Below are positions 1 through 4,744 of a stretch of 9,890 nt of DNA, piece after piece. The stretch covers positions 1 to 9,890 of the forward strand of contig RFKM01000260.1 in assembly GCA_003694465.1 (NCBI GenBank), read 5' to 3'. Origin of the DNA: Alphaproteobacteria bacterium. Lineage in GTDB: Bacteria; Pseudomonadota; Alphaproteobacteria; Rhodobacterales; Rhodobacteraceae. The translations under genes and the position numbers were made by a program. The notes under the pieces are model-generated. The model was not told where the DNA came from. It did not search any database and saw only the letters and a program-made list of their open reading frames with translations. Numbering within the stretch: position 1 is the first letter of the stretch; each line of letters opens with the position of its first letter.

Positions 1-59
1 AGAGCCGGTGCGCCCGCTCGGGCTCGAAGCAGCGCAGAAGCGCCATCCCCGCCCGCTCG
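1..59. repeat. Left arm of a 59-nt inverted repeat
   Basis: This arm is the reverse complement of bases 147-205. 58 of 59 positions pair (base 1 with 205, base 59 with 147) and the only mismatch is 14 against 192. Pairing stops sharply at 60/146, leaving an 87-nt centre that is not symmetrical. The arm carries the first codons of pyrD on the - strand. In the pyrD reading frame the mismatch is the third base of an Arg codon (CGG here, CGC in the other arm), so it is silent. The arm reaches base 1 and may continue outside the window. Confidence 0.95.
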
Positions 60-70
60 TAAAGGCTCAT
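1..70 (-). pseudogene. pyrD: Duplicate 5' fragment of pyrD with the authentic start
   Basis: On the - strand an ATG at 70-68 opens a frame reading [19 protein letters not shown] and onward to the window edge. From its fifth residue it is identical in protein to the + strand pyrD. A purine-rich GGAGAG lies a few bases upstream of the ATG, and the ATG overlaps the TGA of the DUF952 tail (ATGA), the usual arrangement of translationally coupled genes. I therefore take this as the native pyrD start. In this window it sits on the wrong strand relative to the rest of the gene. Only 23 codons are present. Whether a full second copy continues beyond base 1 cannot be seen. Confidence 0.8.
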
Positions 71-150
71 GTCATCTCTCCGGGGAAGCGGTGGCGGCCA
101 TCGGGCCCGAGCGGGAGCGGGCGCGTCCAGACGACATCGGTGGCATCGAG
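67..150 (-). pseudogene. C-terminal fragment of a DUF952 protein
   Basis: The - strand encodes 27 residues and a TGA stop, including [19 protein letters not shown]. From memory, this resembles the usual C-terminus of small DUF952 proteins, which often precede pyrD in Rhodobacteraceae. The function of DUF952 is unknown. Upstream of the Leu-Asp start of this fragment the frame runs into antisense pyrD, so the gene is cut at about base 147-150 by the fold-back junction. The last base of its stop overlaps the pyrD start as ATGA. I am fairly sure of the reading frame and less sure of the family name. Confidence 0.65.
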
Positions 151-205
151 CGGGCGGGGATGGCGCTTCTGCGCTGCTTCGAGCCCGAGCGCGCGCACCG
201 GCTCT
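147..205. repeat. Right arm of the 59-nt inverted repeat
   Basis: This is the reverse complement of bases 1-59 with one mismatch. It covers native pyrD codons 5 to about 23 on the + strand. Immediately to its left, bases 67-146 read as inverted DUF952 and intergenic sequence, so its left edge is the junction. The tetranucleotide CGAG at 147-150 fits both the pyrD side (TAC-GAG) and the inverted DUF952 side (GCAT-CGAG), a possible microhomology at the join. Confidence 0.95.
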
Positions 206-1200
206 CGCTCCTTGCGCTCAAGGTGGGCCTCGCGCCGCTGCCGGGCGGGCCGGTCACCAGCCCGGCGCTGGCCACGCGGCTGGCCGGGCTCGCCCTGCCC
301 AACCCGCTCGGCCTTGCCGCCGGCTACGACAAGAATGCCGAGGCGATCGCCCCGCTCAGCCGCGCCGGTTTCGGCTTCATCGAGGTCGGGGCGGTGACCC
401 CGCGCCCGCAGCCGGGAAACCCGCGCCCGCGCCTGTTCCGCCTCACCGAGGATGCGGCGGTCATCAACCGCATGGGGTTCAACAACGCCGGTCAGGATGT
501 CGTCGCCGCCCGCCTCGCCACGCGCCCGCGCGGGCCGGTTCCGGTCGGGCTCAACCTCGGCGCCAACAAGGACAGCGACGACCGCCCCGGCGACTATGTG
601 AAACTGCTCGAAAGCTGCGGCGCGCATGTCGATTTCGTCACCGTGAACGTCTCGTCGCCCAATACCGAACGCCTGCGCGATCTGCAGGGGGCCAAGGCGC
701 TTACGGCGCTGCTCACCCGGGTGCTGGGCGCCCGCGACGCGCTGCCCGCCCGGCTGCCGGTGTTCCTCAAGATCGCCCCCGATCTGTCGGGCGACGCGCT
801 CGCCGAGATTGCCGGTGTCGCCGTCGAGACGGGGGTCGACGCGATCATTGCCACGAATACGACAATCGCCCGCGATGGCGTGAAAAGCCAATTTTCGAGC
901 GAGGCAGGCGGGCTTTCCGGGGCGCCATTGTTCGAAAAGTCCACCCGCGTTCTGGCGCGGCTCTCGGCGCTGACCGATGGCGCGCTGCCCCTCGTCGGCG
1001 TCGGCGGGATCGACAGCGCCGCCACCGCCTATGCCAAGATCTGCGCCGGCGCCTCGGCCCTGCAGCTCTATTCCGCCCTCGTCTATGGCGGGCTCGGCCT
1101 CGTGCCGAAAATCCTGCACGGCCTCGAGGCTCACCTGAAACGCGACGGTTTCGCCAATGTCGCCGAAGCCGTCGGCAGCAAGAGAGGAGACTGGCTGTGA
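160..1200 (+). CDS. pyrD: Dihydroorotate dehydrogenase (quinone), class 2, 5' end lost
   Basis: PyrD oxidises dihydroorotate to orotate in pyrimidine synthesis, passing electrons through FMN to membrane quinone. From the ATG at 160 it gives 346 residues; the E. coli enzyme has 336. Seen in order: the N-terminal helix [15 protein letters not shown] of class 2 enzymes, [12 protein letters not shown] (about 48-59), [17 protein letters not shown] (79-95), INRMGFNN (102-109), VNVSSPNT (162-169) with the catalytic serine, KIAPDLS (204-210), ATNTT (231-235), and the FMN-phosphate loop VGVGGIDS (279-286). Class 2 rather than class 1 is clear from the helix and the [11 protein letters not shown] motif. 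The native start (MSLY plus Shine-Dalgarno) is absent from this strand, because bases left of 147 are inverted upstream DNA. The frame stays open to the window edge, so a GTG at 91 could give a longer, artificial product. ATG 160 is native codon 9 and only a fallback start. The stop overlaps the next gene as GTGA. Confidence 0.93.
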   Translation: MALLRCFEPERAHRLSLLALKVGLAPLPGGPVTSPALATRLAGLALPNPLGLAAGYDKNAEAIAPLSRAGFGFIEVGAVTPRPQPGNPRPRLFRLTEDAAVINRMGFNNAGQDVVAARLATRPRGPVPVGLNLGANKDSDDRPGDYVKLLESCGAHVDFVTVNVSSPNTERLRDLQGAKALTALLTRVLGARDALPARLPVFLKIAPDLSGDALAEIAGVAVETGVDAIIATNTTIARDGVKSQFSSEAGGLSGAPLFEKSTRVLARLSALTDGALPLVGVGGIDSAATAYAKICAGASALQLYSALVYGGLGLVPKILHGLEAHLKRDGFANVAEAVGSKRGDWL

Positions 1201-1544
1201 GCGATGTCACCATCTGGCACAACCCCCGCTGTTCGAAAAGCCGGCAGACGCTGGCGCTGATCGAGGAGCGCGGCATCGCCCCGAAGGTGCGCCGTTATCT
1301 CGACGAGCCGCCGAGCGAGGCCGAGATCCGCGAGGCCCTCGCCATGCTCGGGCTTCGGCCGATCGAGGTCATGCGCACGAAGGAACCCGAGTTCCGTGAC
1401 CTTGGCCTGAGCCGGGGCAGCGACGACGAAACCCTGATCCGCGCCATGGCCGAGGTGCCGAAGCTCATCGAACGGCCGATCGTCTTTGCCGGCGGCAAGG
1501 CCCGGATCGGCCGCCCGCCGGAAAGCGTGCTCGAGATTCTCTAG
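1197..1544 (+). CDS. arsC: ArsC/YfgD-family arsenate reductase-like protein
   Basis: A 115-residue thioredoxin-fold protein of the glutaredoxin-dependent ArsC family. [13 protein letters not shown] (7-19) carries the active-site Cys12, and the C-terminus [16 protein letters not shown] closely resembles E. coli YfgD (about 119 residues) rather than the longer plasmid ArsC (141 residues). RTKEP, near residue 60, occupies the region of the arsenate-binding Arg of ArsC. True ArsC reduces arsenate to arsenite with glutathione and glutaredoxin. The role of YfgD-type proteins is not established, and no ars operon partner (arsB, acr3, arsR) is present, so arsenic detoxification is uncertain here. The start is a GTG whose last bases overlap the pyrD TGA. 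AGGAG at 1185-1189, with good spacing, supports it. It is probably translationally coupled to pyrD. Its stop shares CTAG with the convergent MATE gene. Confidence 0.9.
   Translation: MSDVTIWHNPRCSKSRQTLALIEERGIAPKVRRYLDEPPSEAEIREALAMLGLRPIEVMRTKEPEFRDLGLSRGSDDETLIRAMAEVPKLIERPIVFAGGKARIGRPPESVLEIL
1541..1544. other. Palindromic CTAG giving both stop codons of convergent genes
   Basis: The four bases CTAG read TAG on the + strand (1542-1544, end of the ArsC-family gene) and TAG on the - strand (1543-1541, end of the MATE gene). The two coding regions therefore overlap tail to tail by four bases with no intergenic DNA. No hairpin followed by a T-run lies in between. Any terminator would have to lie inside the opposing gene. 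Confidence 0.95.
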
Positions 1545-2890
1545 CCTGCCCGCCCAGCCGCGGCCTCGAGCGCGGGGTAGCGCAGCCCGAGGCTTACCCC
1601 CCGGGCGAGGAAGGAAATCAACAGCGCCGCCCAGAGCCCGTGGTTGCCAAATGCCGGCACCAGCGCGAGGGCGGCCACGGCATAGACGAGCGCCGAGACC
1701 AGCATCATGTTGCGCATGTCGCGGCTGGCGGTGGCGCCGATGAAGATGCCGTCGAGCATCCAAGAGGCCCAGCCGCAGATCGGCGCGGCAATCATCCACG
1801 GCAGGTAGCGGCGCGCCTCCTCCTGCACCTCGGGCGCCTTGGCCATGATCTCGACGATGCGCCCGCCGAAGAGCCAGAAGGCCAGCGCGAAGGCGATGAC
1901 GGTGTAAAGCCCCCAGAGGCTGGTCAGAATTGCCGCCCGGCGCAGCCCCGGCCGGTCGCGCGCGCCCAGCGCCTGCCCGACAAGGCTTTCGGCGCCGAAG
2001 GCAAAGCCGTCCATCCCGTAGGCGGTGATGTAGAGGAATTGCAGCAGGATCTGGTTTGCCGCCAGCGTCACGTCGCCGAAGCCGGCGCCGAGGAACATGA
2101 AGCTCACGAAGATCGCCTGCAGCAGCAGCGAGCGCAGGAGGATGTCGCCGTTCACCCGCGCCATGCGGGCAAGGCGGGCACGGTCGAACACCCGGGCGGC
2201 GTCGCGCCAGGCGGGGGTGGAAAAGGCCGCCCGGCAGAACCACAGGCCCAGCCCGAGGCCCGACCATTCGGCGATCACCGTCGCGCTGGCCACGCCCCCG
2301 ACGCCGAAGCCGAGGCCGAGCACGAAGACAAGGTCGAGCACGATGTTGACCATGTTCATGGTGAATTGCACGGCAAACAGCGCCCGGGTACGTTCCTGCG
2401 CCACCAGCCAGCCCAGAACCCCGTAGGTGGCGATCATCGCCGGCGCCGACCAGACGCGAATCCCGAGGTATTGGCGGGCCAGCGCCTCGACCTCGGGCGA
2501 GGCCGGCGAGACAAGGAAGGCCGCCCGGAAGACCGGCCCCTGCAGCACGATCAGCCCGAGCCCGGCCCCGAAGCCGACCACCAGAACCCGGGTGAGCAGC
2601 GCCGCCACCTCGCCGCGCTCGCCCGCGCCATGGGCCTGCGCGGCAAGCCCGGCGGTGCCCATCCGCAAGAAGCCGAAGACCCAGTAGATGGCGGTGAGGA
2701 TGATCGCCCCGATGCCCACCGCGCCGATCGGCGCCGCCGCCCCGAGCTGGCCGATGACGCCGGTATCGACGGCGCCAAGCACCGGCACGGTGACATTCGA
2801 GAGCACCACCGGCACGGCGATGTGCAGCACCCGCCGGTGGCTCAGCGCCACGGGCGCGGGCGCCGCCGGCCGCGCCGCGGGCTCAGCCAT
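1541..2890 (-). CDS. MATE-family efflux transporter (DinF-like)
   Basis: A 449-residue inner-membrane protein with about 12 hydrophobic segments in two halves, the normal MATE size. MATE transporters export cationic or amphipathic compounds in exchange for H+ or Na+. A conserved acidic residue sits in the first membrane helix (VDTGVIGQLG, Asp42). The second half has ANQILLQFLY, DGFAFGAESLVGQALGARD (about 294-312) and WMLDGIFIGATASRDMRN (377-394), which point to the DinF subgroup rather than NorM. The substrate cannot be read from sequence. The ATG at 2890 overlaps the end of the upstream thioesterase gene by 8 nt, so it is the third gene of a compact operon and probably translationally coupled. 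It ends on the CTAG shared with the ArsC-family gene. The N-terminus is Ala/Pro-rich before helix 1. Confidence 0.92.
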   Translation of the reverse strand: MAEPAARPAAPAPVALSHRRVLHIAVPVVLSNVTVPVLGAVDTGVIGQLGAAAPIGAVGIGAIILTAIYWVFGFLRMGTAGLAAQAHGAGERGEVAALLTRVLVVGFGAGLGLIVLQGPVFRAAFLVSPASPEVEALARQYLGIRVWSAPAMIATYGVLGWLVAQERTRALFAVQFTMNMVNIVLDLVFVLGLGFGVGGVASATVIAEWSGLGLGLWFCRAAFSTPAWRDAARVFDRARLARMARVNGDILLRSLLLQAIFVSFMFLGAGFGDVTLAANQILLQFLYITAYGMDGFAFGAESLVGQALGARDRPGLRRAAILTSLWGLYTVIAFALAFWLFGGRIVEIMAKAPEVQEEARRYLPWMIAAPICGWASWMLDGIFIGATASRDMRNMMLVSALVYAVAALALVPAFGNHGLWAALLISFLARGVSLGLRYPALEAAAGRAG

Positions 2891-3386
2891 CGCGCGCGGG
2901 CATCAGGAAATGCCCCGTCGCCGCGGCATAGGGCCGCTCGCGGTTGTCCTGCCAGGCCTCGACCTGCACGCTGGCATAGCGCCGCCCCGAGCGCACCACC
3001 CGGGCGCGGGCATAGGCGTCGCGCGGCAGGCCGGTGCGCAGGTAATCGACGGTGAAGTCGATGGTCTTGGGCAGGCGCGGCAGGGTTTCCGGCGTGAGGC
3101 TTTCCGGGTCGACGCGCCCGCTCTCGATCTCGTCCCAGAGCATCGTCCATGCCAGCTGGATCGTCGCCGTGCTTTCGAGAAAGGCCGCCGTTGCCCCGCC
3201 GTGGAGCGCCGGCAGCATCGGGTTGCCGATGAGCCTGTCGCTGAAGCCGAGCGTCGCTGTCAGCTCGTCGCCCTTGCGCTCGAAGGTGATGCCCAGCCAG
3301 CCGATGTAGGGCACGCTTTCGACCAGCCGCGCCAACCCCAGATCGCGCCGCTGCTTGATGACCTGAACCGGTTCGGGCCGTTTCAT
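2883..3386 (-). CDS. PaaI-type hotdog thioesterase, second of a tandem pair
   Basis: A 167-residue single hotdog-fold protein of the PaaI/4HBT thioesterase superfamily, whose members hydrolyse acyl-CoA thioesters. The signature is LHGGATAAFLESTA (61-74): HGG at 62-64 with Glu71 where the neighbouring paralogue and E. coli PaaI have Asp. FTVDYLRTGLPRDAYARARVVRSGRRYASVQVEAW (about 112-146) is the second conserved block. It is slightly longer than typical PaaI proteins (about 140), with an extra segment between residues 82 and 110. The ATG at 3386 overlaps the stop of the upstream thioesterase as ATGA, and its own stop overlaps the MATE start by 8 nt, so the three genes form one transcription unit. 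The substrate is unknown. Being paired with a close relative suggests a hetero-oligomer or two acyl-CoA specificities (inference). Confidence 0.87.
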   Translation of the reverse strand: MKRPEPVQVIKQRRDLGLARLVESVPYIGWLGITFERKGDELTATLGFSDRLIGNPMLPALHGGATAAFLESTATIQLAWTMLWDEIESGRVDPESLTPETLPRLPKTIDFTVDYLRTGLPRDAYARARVVRSGRRYASVQVEAWQDNRERPYAAATGHFLMPARDG

Positions 3387-3844
3387 GATGCCGCCTCCGT
3401 GCTGCGCCGCTTCTGCCCGCCGGCGGTAAAGGCGCCGGCGGCGGTGGCAACGGGGTTGTCGGGGTCGCCGTCGTGGGCGATGGCGCGCACGAAGGCGACG
3501 GTGCGGGTGACGTGGTAGCAGGTGGCCCGCGCGGTGATCCGCTGGCCCGGGCGCGCCGGGCGCATGTAGTCGATGCGCAGATCGAGCGTTGCCGTCACCG
3601 CCTCGGTATCGCCGGCCGAAATCACCGCCGCACCGCAGCAGGTGTCGAGCAGCGCCGAAACCGCGCCGCCGTGAATCACCCCGGTGCGCGCGTCGCCGAT
3701 GAAGCGGGCATCGTAGGGCATCGAGATCTGCGCCGTCCCGCCGCCGATTTCTTCCATCTCCATGCCGAGGGCGCGCGAATGCGGAATCACCTCGATGAAC
3801 TGCCGCGCGATGCGCGATTTCCTGTCGATTTCGTCCCTGTCCAC
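3383..3844 (-). CDS. PaaI-type hotdog thioesterase, first of a tandem pair
   Basis: A 153-residue hotdog-fold thioesterase. The motif IHGGAVSALLDTCCGAAV (57-74) matches the PaaI pattern HGG...L.D, with HGG at 58-60 and Asp67 as the likely catalytic acid. LRIDYMRPARPGQRITARAT (89-108) is the standard second block. The start is inferred: the frame is open upstream into the divergent merR gene, but homology begins near VDRDEIDRKSR, and a GTG at 3844 is preceded by GGGGAG at good spacing. An ATG at 4036 would add residues lying across the intergenic region and inside merR. The gene heads an operon with a second thioesterase (ATGA overlap) and a MATE exporter, and diverges from a MerR regulator. 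The substrate is not identifiable; PaaI members act on phenylacetyl-CoA-like or medium/short acyl-CoAs. Confidence 0.87.
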   Translation of the reverse strand: MDRDEIDRKSRIARQFIEVIPHSRALGMEMEEIGGGTAQISMPYDARFIGDARTGVIHGGAVSALLDTCCGAAVISAGDTEAVTATLDLRIDYMRPARPGQRITARATCYHVTRTVAFVRAIAHDGDPDNPVATAAGAFTAGGQKRRSTEAAS

Positions 3845-3871
3845 GGCCTGTCTCCCCGGATTGTTCCCCCC

Positions 3872-3900
3872 GTTATTCGCACCATTGCGCCCGGGGGCAA
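3872..3900 (-). promoter_or_regulatory. Candidate promoter and dyad ahead of the thioesterase-MATE operon
   Basis: On the - strand TTGCCC (3900-3895), a 17-nt spacer and AATAAC (3877-3872) resemble a sigma-70 promoter, about 30 nt ahead of the GTG at 3844. A 16-bp near-palindrome, TTGCGCCCGGGGGCAA (3885-3900, one mismatched pair), overlaps the -35 box and spacer. MerR-type regulators usually bind dyads in promoter spacers, and a merR gene starts 75 bp away, so this is a possible operator. Based on pattern only. Confidence 0.35.
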
Positions 3901-3917
3901 CCCCCCTTGGCCGGCGG

Positions 3918-3946
3918 TGGACAGCGCCGTCCGCCCCGGTTAGGCT
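3918..3946 (+). promoter_or_regulatory. Candidate merR promoter with overlapping dyad
   Basis: TGGACA (3918-3923, five of six matches to TTGACA), a 17-nt spacer and TAGGCT (3941-3946) lie 29 nt ahead of the merR GTG, giving a short leader. The 14-bp interrupted palindrome GGACAGCGCCGTCC (3919-3932) overlaps the -35 box and could be an autoregulatory operator. The -10 box is weak, and the assignment rests on consensus matching alone. Confidence 0.35.
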
Positions 3947-3974
3947 CGCCCCACCAGACAGAGGACCGTAACCC

Positions 3975-4355
3975 GTGGGCGACGAAAGGCTTTCGTTCAA
4001 GGAGATGTGCGCGCGGTTCGACGTGACCCCCCGCACCCTGCGCTACTACGAATACATCGAGCTGCTCTCGCCCGAGCGCGAGGGGCGCGCGCGCTACTAC
4101 ACCCCGCGCGACGTGGCGCGGATGACGCTGATCAAGCGCGGGCGCCATTTCGGCTTTTCGCTCGAAGAGATGCGCCAGTGGCTTCTGATCCGCGACGAGC
4201 AGGGCAGCGAGGCGCAGATGCGCGCATGGGTCGAGATCGCCACCCGGCAGATGGGCAAGCTCGACGCGCAGATCGCCGAATTGCAGGAGGCGCGGGCCGA
4301 TCTCGAGGCCCTGCGCGACGAGGTGGCGGCCTCGCTCGAGGCGAAAAAGGACTAA
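3975..4355 (+). CDS. MerR-family transcriptional regulator
   Basis: A 126-residue regulator with an N-terminal winged helix-turn-helix: SFKEMCARFDVTPRTLRYYEYIEL (7-30), then ARYYTPRDVARMTLIKRGRHFGFSLEEMRQWL (39-70). It ends in a charged coiled coil (about 86-124) for dimerisation. The only cysteine is Cys12, inside the DNA-binding domain, so the C-terminal metal-binding Cys set of MerR, ZntR or CueR is missing and a metal ligand is unlikely. In alphaproteobacteria, MerR proteins of this short type often sit beside acyl-CoA or fatty-acid genes. That fits the thioesterases on one side and the acyl-CoA synthetase on the other, but the targets are inference. The GTG start has GAGGA at 3961-3965, nine bases upstream. 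The gene diverges from the thioesterase operon and converges with the DsrC-like gene 21 bp downstream; that gap has no convincing terminator. Confidence 0.9.
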   Translation: MGDERLSFKEMCARFDVTPRTLRYYEYIELLSPEREGRARYYTPRDVARMTLIKRGRHFGFSLEEMRQWLLIRDEQGSEAQMRAWVEIATRQMGKLDAQIAELQEARADLEALRDEVAASLEAKKD

Positions 4356-4376
4356 GGGCCTCCCTGGCGCCCGCGC

Positions 4377-4739
4377 TCAGCCCGTCGACCAGGCCCGCGG
4401 CTGGCGCATGCCGGCGATCCGCACCGCCTGTTTCACGTAGCCATAGGGAAAGAGGCGGAAGAGCTCTTCGCGCCCCGCCTGCTTTCCGGCCGCGCCGCCG
4501 AGGAACTTCATCGCGAACCGGGCATCGGGCATCACCCCGTGATCGGCCTCCTCGGCGCGAATCCAGCGGATCAGCTCCCAGTGGCGGGGGGTGAGCGTGA
4601 TGCCCTCTTGCCGGGCGACGTATTCGGCGAAGGATTCGGTCCAGCCCTCGGGGTTCAGCAGGTAGCCGTGGCCGTCAACCTCGAAGCGCTCTCCCGTCTG
4701 CAGGGTCAGAACGATCGGGGCTTCGGGAACGGCGCGCAT
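4377..4739 (-). CDS. DsrC/TusE-superfamily protein without cysteines (RspA-like)
   Basis: A 120-residue protein with the DsrC/TusE fold signature: HGYLLNPEGWTESFAEYVARQ (24-44), EGITLTPRHWELIRWIR (45-61) and LFPYGYVKQAVRIAGMRQP (96-114). DsrC carries sulfur on two C-terminal cysteines, in KQAC and the penultimate position, and TusE keeps only the last. Here the first position is Val106, the second aligns with Trp117, and the chain ends RAWSTG. There is no cysteine anywhere, so it cannot carry persulfide as DsrC or TusE do. I recall cysteine-less members being called RspA, with a suggested regulatory role; that name is from memory. It lies 5 nt after the acyl-CoA synthetase stop, so it is almost certainly in the same operon. 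Its ATG has only a weak AGAAG ahead, suggesting translational coupling. No sulfur-oxidation or tRNA-thiolation (tus) gene is in the window. Confidence 0.88.
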   Translation of the reverse strand: MRAVPEAPIVLTLQTGERFEVDGHGYLLNPEGWTESFAEYVARQEGITLTPRHWELIRWIRAEEADHGVMPDARFAMKFLGGAAGKQAGREELFRLFPYGYVKQAVRIAGMRQPRAWSTG

Positions 4740-4744
4740 GGCTT

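Noticed and set aside
1..205. The inverted repeat as an insertion-sequence end or attachment site
   Set aside because: Both arms are pyrD coding sequence and the centre is native DUF952/pyrD upstream sequence. There is no transposase, target duplication or mobile-element feature.
67..1134. A 355-codon - strand frame covering most of pyrD
   Set aside because: Only its last 27 codons (67-150) resemble a real gene (DUF952 tail). The rest is antisense pyrD joined by the fold-back.
69..1544. A 491-codon + strand frame that would extend the ArsC-family protein upstream
   Set aside because: Everything before the GTG at 1197 lies out of frame within pyrD. The GTG has a proper ribosome site and the protein from there matches YfgD/ArsC length.
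1197..1544. The ArsC-family gene as part of an arsenic-resistance operon
   Set aside because: There is no ArsR, ArsB, Acr3 or ArsH nearby. The protein is YfgD-like and coupled to pyrD.
1640..3055. A 471-codon + strand frame rich in His, Arg, Glu and Gly
   Set aside because: It is antisense to the MATE and thioesterase genes. Its composition reflects reverse-strand codon bias, with no ribosome site or recognisable domain.
3845..4036. An N-terminal extension of the first thioesterase to an ATG at 4036
   Set aside because: The added residues lie in the intergenic region and inside merR, are low complexity, and precede the homologous part. The GTG at 3844 has its own Shine-Dalgarno sequence.
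4356..4376. A terminator between merR and the DsrC-like gene
   Set aside because: Only a 4-bp GGGC/GCCC stem can be drawn, with no T-run on either strand.
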